Positions 26,420 through 32,460 of a stretch of 32,460 bases of DNA are shown one piece after another (the first letter of the stretch is position 1; the number at the start of each line of letters is the position of its first letter). A program made the translations under genes and the position numbers. The DNA is taken from positions 1-32,460 of the forward strand of contig CALDSX010000124.1 of NCBI GenBank assembly GCA_937924445.1, read 5' to 3'. Below the pieces are notes generated by a model. That model searched no databases and was not told the DNA's origin. It saw only the letters and a program-made list of their open reading frames with translations. This DNA is from an uncultured Chthoniobacterales bacterium. GTDB taxonomy: Bacteria > Verrucomicrobiota > Verrucomicrobiia > Chthoniobacterales > CALDSX01.

Positions 26420-27390
26420 CGCGGGAAGTTTTAACGAGTAAAAACAGTTCTGACGCCATGGATGATAGACGCCATCTTTTTCCGCCCTTCTTTGATCCGG
26501 TGGATATGATAGGTCTCTTTTCATCTAACTCTCCGCTTCAGGATGTATTGAACACCGCGGAGGCATATGGACTTACCTTCCCATTACTTTTCGATCCCGC
26601 TGTTTCGCTCAGCGGACACATGGCATGCTCTGATTATGCGCCCGCTTCCGCCAGGTTTGGCCCGTTCGTTGACAACGTCATCGGGATGAATTGGCAATTG
26701 CCCTCAGGACGAGTTGTTCGAATCGGTGAACGGGTTGTGAAGTCCACAACCGGATATGACCTGTTGCGTTTTTTATTACACAGCGACGGACGTTATGGCC
26801 AAGGTAAAGATTATGTGTTGCGCCTTCGTCCGCTCGCCCCTTCCTCGGTGCAACTGCGCTTTGATGGCGACGCGACGGCGCTTTTCAAGCTTCACCAGAG
26901 ACTTGCACTTGGCGCATGGGCACACTGGCTCGATCGGGTAGACGAAATCTACCGAGCCGGTGAAGCACCTTTCATCGAAGTCGAATCGCGTTGTTTGAAA
27001 GGCGAAGAGGAGTTATTTCTCGACTACTTTCGTTCAACTGCTCTGGAGGCTGGCTGTAGAATCGCTGAGGCCGAATCGACGCCTCTGAAAATGCCAGTCT
27101 TGAGTATTAAGTCGACTGCAAATACTGTCGATTCCCTGGCCTTGCGCTGCTGTGAACGTTTTGGAACGACGTGTCGGGCTTTGCTGTTCAATGGTGTTGT
27201 TCTGGTCGATTTGGCAGTAGGTGATCTCAATGCTTTCAAGCAATCTCACGAGATTTTCTTAAACGCATTGGCAAAAGAAGTCGAGAGCTACGGAGGGCAT
27301 CTGATGGGTGCGGCGGCACCTCAACCGAGCGTAAATCCTCTCGAGAGAGATTGGTCCGCTAGAATCGAAAAAGCCTGGGGAAATTTATGA
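26416..27390 (+). CDS. glcE: Glycolate oxidase FAD subunit GlcE-like, shortened N-terminus
   Basis: A 324-residue partner of GlcD. The second half of the FAD-binding domain is recognisable: SPLQDVLNTAEAYGLTFPLLFDP, NVIGMNWQLPSGRVVRIGERVVKSTTGYDLLRFL. The first half seen in E. coli GlcE, with its glycine-rich QGSNSK-type motif, is missing; only about 40 residues of unrelated sequence precede the match. FAD binding may therefore be weak or lost, and the subunit may be structural. It is linked by 4-nt overlaps to both glcD and glcF. Confidence 0.85.
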   Translation: MTREVLTSKNSSDAMDDRRHLFPPFFDPVDMIGLFSSNSPLQDVLNTAEAYGLTFPLLFDPAVSLSGHMACSDYAPASARFGPFVDNVIGMNWQLPSGRVVRIGERVVKSTTGYDLLRFLLHSDGRYGQGKDYVLRLRPLAPSSVQLRFDGDATALFKLHQRLALGAWAHWLDRVDEIYRAGEAPFIEVESRCLKGEEELFLDYFRSTALEAGCRIAEAESTPLKMPVLSIKSTANTVDSLALRCCERFGTTCRALLFNGVVLVDLAVGDLNAFKQSHEIFLNALAKEVESYGGHLMGAAAPQPSVNPLERDWSARIEKAWGNL

Positions 27391-28604
27391 GTCAGGGACC
27401 GTCGCAAACCTTAACAAATGTCAGTTCGGCAGTGGATCCCCTGCGCGCTTGTGTGCATTGTGGATTATGTCTTGAGGCTTGTCCAACTTATCGGTTGACC
27501 GGGGATGAGAATAATTCACCGCGCGGACGTTTGCTTCTTTGGAGGGCAATTGATGAGGGGAGGTTACAGGCCGACACCTACACCGATTTCTACACTGACG
27601 AGTGTGTCGGTTGCCTTGCTTGCGAATCGGTTTGTCCGGCTGATGTCCCGTATGGGCATAACCTTGAAATTCAGCGTCAGCGCCAAGTTGAAGCCGAACG
27701 AGCCCACCTTGACTGGCGAGTTCGTGCGGCAGGGGTTGCAGTTAAATCGCCCGCAATATTTAATCTGGCCCTTGCGCCTGCTCGCCTACTGCGGTCATTA
27801 TCACTTTTGCCGCACCCGATGGTTTTCAAAGGACGCCCTGCGCTCTTAAAATCTACCGCGGAGTATGCGGCCGACCTGGTCGCAAAGTTTAATCCGACCG
27901 GACCCAAAGTTGCTTTTTTGACAGGTTGTCTCATGGAGGCTCTCTTCCGAGAAATAAACTTTGCGACCGTGCGCGTTTTGGTCGAAAACGGGGTTCGGGT
28001 TGTAGTGCCTAGGGGGCAGGGTTGTTGCGGAGCCTTTCACGAGCATACCGGAATGTCTGGCGCCGCAGAGCTTTCGGTGACAAATCAGCAGGTGTTTCGT
28101 GCTGCTGACGTCGAGCGAGTAGTGACCAACTCCGCCGGTTGTGGGTTTGCTCTTCAAAAAGCTCTCGCGGGTGATCCTCCTGTGCAAGACGTGCTTGGTT
28201 TTCTGGGGACACTTGACGTTAAACGACAGCAAGAACGTGAGGGGCTTTATAAGGTTTATGTTGACCTGCCATGCCATCTCGTTCACGGACAGAAAGTTGA
28301 TGGCATTCCTGATAGCGTTCTCGACGCAACAGGTTATCGCTGGGAGTTGGCTCCCTATGCCAGAGATTGCTGCGGTTCCGGTGGCGTTTATAATCTACAA
28401 AAACCGAAAAATGCTCGCCATATTTTAAAGTCGAAGGCTGCGTTTCTGGAAAAGGTCCCCAAGGACATTGTGCCAATTGTTGCTACATCGAACCATGTCT
28501 GCATGATGCAATGGAACACTGCGAAAACCTTCATCCGGCGACGGTTTGAGGTGAGGCACATTGTTCAACTGTTAGATCCTGCTTCTTCGTTTGATTCGAC
28601 GTAA
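27387..28604 (+). CDS. glcF: Glycolate oxidase iron-sulfur subunit GlcF-like
   Basis: A 405-residue protein with two 4Fe-4S ferredoxin motifs near the N-terminus (CVHCGLCLEACP and CVGCLACESVCP) and two CCG domains (GCCGAFHEHTG; RDCCGSGGVYNLQ), as in GlcF, HdrD and LutA. It should pass electrons from the FAD subunits to the membrane quinone pool. Length matches E. coli GlcF (407). It ends the glc operon. The next features downstream are IS remnants starting within about 80 bp. Confidence 0.96.
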   Translation: MSQGPSQTLTNVSSAVDPLRACVHCGLCLEACPTYRLTGDENNSPRGRLLLWRAIDEGRLQADTYTDFYTDECVGCLACESVCPADVPYGHNLEIQRQRQVEAERAHLDWRVRAAGVAVKSPAIFNLALAPARLLRSLSLLPHPMVFKGRPALLKSTAEYAADLVAKFNPTGPKVAFLTGCLMEALFREINFATVRVLVENGVRVVVPRGQGCCGAFHEHTGMSGAAELSVTNQQVFRAADVERVVTNSAGCGFALQKALAGDPPVQDVLGFLGTLDVKRQQEREGLYKVYVDLPCHLVHGQKVDGIPDSVLDATGYRWELAPYARDCCGSGGVYNLQKPKNARHILKSKAAFLEKVPKDIVPIVATSNHVCMMQWNTAKTFIRRRFEVRHIVQLLDPASSFDST

Positions 28605-28684
28605 CTGTTCAGGTAGCCGCCCGCCTTGGGGCGGCCACCTGTGAGTGAATGGTCGGGCGCACGCACCCGACGCTTGGGCGAGAC

Positions 28685-28865
28685 TCACGAGGTGTTGACC
28701 GCTGGCACGAAGGGGGTGCCGAGGAACACGCGCTGCAACGCAGCGCAAGGCATTGAGGCCGTTCTTGCGTGCCGTGGAGACGTAGCCGCGGATGCGGCAG
28801 AAGTTCACGAGAGCCTGGATGCTGCGAAAGGTGCCGGAGATCTTCTGGCGCAGCTTTATCATCCA
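28685..28865 (-). pseudogene. 3' remnant of an IS66-family transposase gene
   Basis: The minus strand gives the IS66 C-terminal signature KLRQKISGTFRSIQALVNFC and RIRGYVSTARKNGLNAL. After a 1-nt frame change it continues as LQRVFLGTPFVPAVNTS and a stop at 28685-28687. Only about 60 codons survive. The 5' side is cut off at 28866, where the neighbouring IS begins, and I found no continuation of the gene on its far side. Confidence 0.85.
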
Positions 28866-28888
28866 CAGCTTCAGACATCCTGACCACT
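28866..28888 (+). repeat. Left terminal inverted repeat of the IS
   Basis: The 23-bp sequence cagcttcagacatcctgaccact matches the complement of the right end except at two positions. It abuts the IS66-type remnant directly. Confidence 0.85.
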
Positions 28889-28965
28889 ACGAGGGAGGAG
28901 CAAGGAGTCGAGGAAAACCAATGAACTGAGTTGAAAGGTTTGAGGTAATGAGTTGATAATGGAGA

Positions 28966-31218
28966 ATGCCGCAAATTCAGCTTCCGATATTCCCCTCTAG
29001 CAGCACGCCAATAACTAACGAATTGGCCTTTGAGGAAAGGGAAGGAATAGTGTGGTATTTCAACGGGCATCTTCCGGTTTTCAGCCATCCGGTGGAAGAC
29101 ATAGGATCCTTTCGATTTTTCATCAGCCAGCTTATCGCCAACGGGAATGCCTCGCAGAGCGAGATTGCGCGAGCATTCGGTGTGCCGCTGGTCAGCGTGA
29201 AGCGGGCTTGTAAAAAACTGCGGGAGCAAGGGGCTGCGGGATTTTTCCAGACACCGAAACCTCAGCAAGGACACAAGCTGACAGGGCCACGCATCGAAGA
29301 AGTTCAAGGGATGCTTGATGCGGGAATGGAAGTTCCCGCCATTGGGGCGCAACTCGGGGTGTTGCCCAACACGATCCACAAGGCCATCCGGGCTGGAGGG
29401 CTCAAAAAAAAAAGCGTAGGCAGGCCGATTCCGTCGGCGGTGGATGAGGCAAGCAGCCAAGGTGAGCGCAGCATCGCCGACGGAGAGGCTGCGATGGGAG
29501 TGGGTACGACCCGTTCGATGGAACGGGTTGCCGCAGCTCTTGGAGCCTTGGAACAAGCCGAAACACGTTTTGAGCGAGCCGATGATGTTCCCAACGGTGG
29601 TGTGCTCTGTGCCTTGGCCGCCCTGCTCGGATTGGGACTCTTGAGTTACGCACAAAGTCACTTCAGTGCGCCCAAGGGCTTCTATCCGATGGAGTCGATT
29701 TTCCTGTTGCTGGCCTACCTGGCGTTGGGCCGGGTGCCGAGTTTGGAGCAGTTGCGTTACCGATCGCCCGGAGAATGGGGCAAGCTCCTGGGCTTGGATC
29801 GCATCCCCGAAGTCAAGACGTTGCGCGATAAAATCGGAGTTCTTGCCGATGACCCGGAGCGCACGGCTCGATGGAGCGGGGATCTGGCCAAAGAGTGGAT
29901 GGCCCAGGACGTGGAGGCCGCCGGGGTACTTCTCATTGATGGGCATGTGCGGGTTTATCACGGAGAAGCCACCAAGTTGCCCCGGCGCTACATCAGTCGC
30001 GAGAGGCTTTGCCTGCGGGGCACCACCGACTACTGGGTCAACGCGCTGGATGGAGCCCCCTTCTTCTGCGTGAGCAAAGCAGTGGATGCGGGCCTGCAGA
30101 AAACTCTTGAAGAAGAGATCGTGCCTCGCCTGCTGGCCGACATCCCCGGACAACCCACTCCCGAAGAACTGGCCGCCGAGCCGCTACGCCACTGCTTCAC
30201 GCTCATCTTCGACCGCGAAGGCTACTCACCGGATCTCTTCAAGCGACTCAAAACCCAGCGCATCGCCATCCTCACCTATCACAAACATCCTGGCCCCGAT
30301 TGGGCACCCGGCGAGTTCGCCCCGCAAATGCTCACCCATCCCAACGGGGAAACCAGCACGCTCCAATTGGCCGAACGGGGCACCCGACTGAGCAACGGAC
30401 TTTGGGTGCGCGAGATCCGCTCCTTGAGTTCAAGCGGCCATCAAACCGCCATCTTGAGCACCGATTATTGTGGCCAATTGGGGCGTTCTGCCGCCGCAAT
30501 GTTCGCCAGATGGAATCAGGAAAACTTCTTCAAATACATGCGTGAACACTACGGCTTGGATCGTCTTATCGAGTATGGAGTTAGCCCGCTTCTTGAGACC
30601 ACTCGCCTGGTCAATCCCGACTGGCGGAGCCTCGAGAGCCAAGTCCGGCGCACCGCTGCAGAACTCAGCCGAGCCCGTGCCACCTTTGCCGCCCATACCC
30701 TCGGAGCCCAGGAAAGCGAGCCCGAGACCGCCGCCCGTCACGAGGAAAAGAAAGGAGCGGCTTTGAACCTCATCCAGAACAAGCAAAGCCAGCTCGACTC
30801 CCTCAAAAACCGACGCAAAGCCACCCCCAAACATGTCGAACTCAAAGACTTCGCACCCGAGCAACGTGTTGCCCAACTGCGCGGCGGCAGAAAGCACTTC
30901 ATCGACACTATCAAACTCATCGCCTACCGGGCCGAAACCGCCCTCGTCCAACTCGCCCGCGAAACCCTACGCCGCCACGACGATGCCCGTTCTTTCCTGC
31001 GCGGGCTCTTTGCTTCCAGCATCAACCTGCGCCCCGATCCCGCACGCAAAGAACTGTGCGTCGAAATCCATGGCCAGACCAACCCCATCCATGACGCCAC
31101 TCTTGAGGTCATGTGCACCGAACTCAATGCCACGGAAGTCTACTATCCAGGCACAGATCTCCGCGTCTTTTACCGCCCAATCAGGTCATCCGTTTTCCCC
31201 AGAGGTCAGGATGTCTGA
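28966..31218 (+). CDS. DDE-type transposase of the IS
   Basis: A 750-residue transposase. An N-terminal helix-turn-helix is visible (SQSEIARAFGVPLVSVKRACKKL), with a second HTH-like segment at MEVPAIGAQLGVLPNTIHKAIR. The likely catalytic acids are D325 in LLIDGHVRVYHG, D416 in LIFDREGYSP and E519 in WNQENFFKYMREHYGLD, in the order and context of IS4/IS1634-like DDE enzymes. A charged helical stretch with EEKKGAALNLIQNKQSQLDSLKNRR follows near residue 610. It is much longer than IS4 transposases and resembles large putative transposases found in verrucomicrobial and planctomycete genomes. The frame is intact. Confidence 0.85.
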   Translation: MPQIQLPIFPSSSTPITNELAFEEREGIVWYFNGHLPVFSHPVEDIGSFRFFISQLIANGNASQSEIARAFGVPLVSVKRACKKLREQGAAGFFQTPKPQQGHKLTGPRIEEVQGMLDAGMEVPAIGAQLGVLPNTIHKAIRAGGLKKKSVGRPIPSAVDEASSQGERSIADGEAAMGVGTTRSMERVAAALGALEQAETRFERADDVPNGGVLCALAALLGLGLLSYAQSHFSAPKGFYPMESIFLLLAYLALGRVPSLEQLRYRSPGEWGKLLGLDRIPEVKTLRDKIGVLADDPERTARWSGDLAKEWMAQDVEAAGVLLIDGHVRVYHGEATKLPRRYISRERLCLRGTTDYWVNALDGAPFFCVSKAVDAGLQKTLEEEIVPRLLADIPGQPTPEELAAEPLRHCFTLIFDREGYSPDLFKRLKTQRIAILTYHKHPGPDWAPGEFAPQMLTHPNGETSTLQLAERGTRLSNGLWVREIRSLSSSGHQTAILSTDYCGQLGRSAAAMFARWNQENFFKYMREHYGLDRLIEYGVSPLLETTRLVNPDWRSLESQVRRTAAELSRARATFAAHTLGAQESEPETAARHEEKKGAALNLIQNKQSQLDSLKNRRKATPKHVELKDFAPEQRVAQLRGGRKHFIDTIKLIAYRAETALVQLARETLRRHDDARSFLRGLFASSINLRPDPARKELCVEIHGQTNPIHDATLEVMCTELNATEVYYPGTDLRVFYRPIRSSVFPRGQDV

Positions 31219-31223
31219 GGCTG
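31201..31223 (-). repeat. Right terminal inverted repeat of the IS
   Basis: The sequence agaggtcaggatgtctgaggctg is the complement of the left end with two mismatches. The transposase stop codon (31216-31218) lies inside it. Confidence 0.85.
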
Positions 31224-31553
31224 TCCCACTTCGTTCCGGCTCCTTGCACAACCGCCAGATTTACCTCCACGACTGAACCGTTGGCCTTCGCTGTGTTGTG
31301 CCAGCTCCTCCCGTCGTATCGGCCTCTTATCTGCTTCTTGTTCATCGGCTCGCAAGTTTTGTCTAGCGTTGCATGCAGATTTTGGTAAAGATTTGTCATG
31401 CTGTCTGCGCTGCGCTTCGGCTCCTCCCCCCCCCGGTCGGTTACCCTTCCGGAGTTGACTTCAAATGGTGATTTTATTTTCATGTTTCTATGTTTTGGTT
31501 CTTTCACGGGGGACTTTCACCCCATTTACAACGCGCCCATGCTGGGCGCACAC
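31224..31553. other. Unassigned non-coding stretch with hairpins
   Basis: About 330 bp between the intact IS and an IS110 remnant. No ORF here looks like a protein. It has C-rich and hairpin-prone sequence, including ccggtcggttacccttccgg, cgggggactttcacccc and a perfect 7-bp stem with a 3-nt loop at 31533-31549. The stretch ends abruptly where IS110-type coding sequence begins, so it may be the end of a separate small element inserted there. Confidence 0.5.
31533..31549. repeat. Perfect short hairpin at the edge of the unassigned stretch
   Basis: gcgccca and tgggcgc pair perfectly around a tgc loop. The hairpin lies 4 nt before recognisable IS110 coding sequence starts. Confidence 0.7.
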
Positions 31554-31883
31554 AAAATCAGCGGCGGCAGAGTCATCCGCCGTGCGGTCATGCCCGGACA
31601 GGTCTGGCTCAAAAACCTCTTGCGCCACAGTGCCGCAAGCCTTGCCCGTAGTGAGAGTGTCCTTGGCGATTACTACCGCCGTATTGGCGCGAGAATGGGA
31701 CCCGCCGGGGCCAACACGGTCTTGGCTCATAAACTCGCCCGTATCCTCTGGCAAATGGTGACCCACCAAGTCGAATACGAGGAAACCATCCTTGCTCACC
31801 TTGATAAAGCCCGCCAAGAGCGCCAACTCAAGCGTCTCCAACGCCAGGCTCGCGCCCTCAATTGCCAACTCACCCCGCTCTAA
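31554..31883 (+). pseudogene. 3' remnant of an IS110-family transposase gene
   Basis: About 109 C-terminal codons of an IS110/IS1111-type (DEDD, Transposase_20) recombinase remain: KISGGRVIRRAVMPGQVW, LARSESVLGDYYRRIGARMG, NTVLAHKLARILWQMVTHQV, ending RLQRQARALNCQLTP and a stop. The N-terminal DEDD RuvC-like domain is absent, so the gene is dead. The upstream codons of the 161-aa ORF in the track belong to the hairpin-rich stretch and are not transposase sequence. Confidence 0.85.
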
Positions 31884-32026
31884 CAAGCCGCATAAAATCC
31901 CAATTCAAACCGCCTCCTCGGTGAGCAGTTCCTTTGGAGGAGGAGTGCTTGGGCTGGAAGCCTGAAGTAACAGCATCTGGCAAACTGCGTTTTTTTTCTT
32001 GCATCACCAGCCTTATGGTACATGTT

Positions 32027-32032
32027 TATAAT
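32027..32032 (+). promoter_or_regulatory. Possible -10 box for tRNA-Gly
   Basis: An exact TATAAT lies 6 nt before the tRNA start. A TTGCAT upstream is too far away (22 bp) for a good -35 match, so the call is weak. Confidence 0.25.
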
Positions 32033-32037
32033 TAGAA

Positions 32038-32112
32038 GCGGGTGTAGCTCAGCGGTAGAGCGCTTCCTTGCCAAGGAAGATGTCGCGAGTTCGATCCTCG
32101 TCACCCGCTCCA
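32038..32112 (+). tRNA. tRNA-Gly (anticodon GCC)
   Basis: A complete cloverleaf: acceptor GCGGGTG/CACCCGC, D arm GCTC...GAGC, anticodon stem CTTCC/GGAAG around TTGCCAA (anticodon GCC), and T loop TTCGATC. The discriminator is T, and the CCA end is encoded (32110-32112), unlike tRNA-Pro in this window. It decodes GGC and GGU. Confidence 0.97.
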
Positions 32113-32133
32113 TTTTGGCTGACTATCAGCCTG

Positions 32134-32170
32134 TCGGACTTTTCTAAACCTGCGGCTTGAAAAAGTCCGA
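32134..32170. repeat. 10-bp inverted repeat after tRNA-Gly
   Basis: tcggactttt and aaaagtccga form a perfect stem around a 17-nt loop, starting about 20 nt after the tRNA. It could be the tRNA terminator or part of the IS1182 left end. Confidence 0.5.
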
Positions 32171-32189
32171 GGAAAAAGAGAAGCGGAAC

Positions 32190-32460
32190 ATGGCCGCGCG
32201 ATTCATCAGCATAGACCGGGAGACTCCGCTCTTGTTGCCCCCGGATATGAGAGATTGGGTTGCGGAGAACCATCTCAGCCAGTTCATTCTGAACGCAGTG
32301 GATCAGATCGATCCGAGTTCGGCGAAGGTCTAAGGGGGTGTGGCAGCCGGCAATATCCGCCGCGCATGCTGCTTGCGTTGCTCATTTACAGCTACAGCAG
32401 CGGGATCTTTTCGAGCCGTGCCATCGAGCGGGCGACCTATGACAGTATGGCGGTGCGGGT
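32190..32460 (+). pseudogene. Frameshifted 5' part of an IS1182-family transposase gene, cut by the window end
   Basis: The reading frame opens with MAARFISIDRETPLLLPPDM and RDWVAENHLSQFILNAVDQI, the usual N-terminus of IS1182 transposases, and hits a TAA after SSAKV. The next frame resumes at once as RGCGSRQYPPRMLLALLIYS and FSSRAIERATYDSMAVR, which is the family continuation (YPPRMLL, ERATYDS). One missing base in a Tyr codon (ta-) at the stop explains both halves. It is probably a dead copy, although a sequencing error or programmed shift cannot be excluded. Confidence 0.85.

Larger units (their letters stand above)
28866..31223 (+). mobile_element. Complete-looking insertion sequence with 23-bp terminal inverted repeats
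   Basis: The element is about 2358 bp. Its ends are imperfect inverted repeats with 21 of 23 bases matching (cagcttcagacatcctgaccact at the left; the complement of agaggtcaggatgtctgaggctg at the right). It encodes one transposase that stops inside the right repeat. No clear target-site duplication flanks it (left ...tatcatcca, right tcccacttc...). The family is unassigned by me. Confidence 0.85.

Noticed and set aside
28609-30153. 514-aa minus-strand ORF across the IS
   Set aside because: It is antisense to the transposase and the IS66 remnant, low in protein-like order, and explained by GC-rich codon bias.
31181-31507. 108-aa minus-strand ORF beside the IS
   Set aside because: It spans the IS boundary and reads as low-information sequence, so it is not a gene disrupted by the IS.
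31224-31553. Group II intron or integron attC site
   Set aside because: The hairpins recall such elements, but no domain V, reverse transcriptase, integrase or R/L core sites could be identified.
1-32460. CRISPR array or prophage
   Set aside because: No regularly spaced direct repeats, cas genes or phage structural genes are visible.

Overview
The window looks like a chromosomal segment of a Verrucomicrobiota (PVC superphylum) bacterium. The best pointers are a 51-residue basic protein of the type described only from verrucomicrobia and chlamydiae (19502-19657), a small RRM-type RNA-binding protein (296-580), and a GyrA whose quinolone-determining region reads HPHGDQAIYPTLV. The assignment is an inference; there is no rRNA in the window.

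Layout. (1) 1-600: an RRM protein gene on the minus strand with a hairpin after its stop. (2) 848-5530: a compact plus-strand cassette of three genes: a protein with probable tandem winged helices, a large AAA+/ORC-like ATPase, and a fusion of a RecB/Cas4-type PD-(D/E)XK nuclease with a soluble FtsK/SpoIIIE DNA translocase. I recognise no named system with this gene set, and it is the best candidate here for an undescribed DNA-processing or defence module. (3) 5627-7631: a zinc alcohol dehydrogenase and a bacterial deoxyhypusine-synthase-like protein, probably co-transcribed. (4) 7632-9043: 1.4 kb without a convincing gene, containing what looks like a decayed minus-strand coding sequence. (5) 9044-14929: hemL, tRNA-Pro(CGG), a YbgC-type thioesterase, a thioredoxin-fold protein (minus) and gyrA. 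(6) 15078-19270: a minus-strand block of YqaA-like membrane protein, alpha/beta hydrolase, ABC ATPase, MacB/LolE-type permease and a LolA-fold protein, ending in a hairpin terminator. The last four genes are tightly packed and suggest envelope or lipoprotein transport. (7) 19502-24700: the small basic protein, an RsuA/RluB-type pseudouridine synthase, a Wzy/WaaL-type O-antigen ligase with a helical-repeat tail, and a Sel1-repeat protein overlapping it by 4 nt. (8) 24962-28604: glcDEF-type glycolate oxidase subunits, each joined to the next by a 4-nt stop/start overlap. (9) 28685-32460: insertion-sequence debris. It holds an IS66-type 3' remnant, one apparently intact IS with 23-bp terminal inverted repeats, an unassigned hairpin-rich stretch, an IS110-type 3' remnant, tRNA-Gly(GCC), and a frameshifted IS1182-type transposase that runs off the window.

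The housekeeping genes are ordinary. The accessory interest is concentrated in the left cassette and the right IS cluster, with smaller oddities in the deoxyhypusine-synthase homologue, a shortened GlcE and the decayed 7.6-9.0 kb gap. No CRISPR array, prophage or rRNA operon was seen. All functional statements come from reading motifs by eye; no database search was run.
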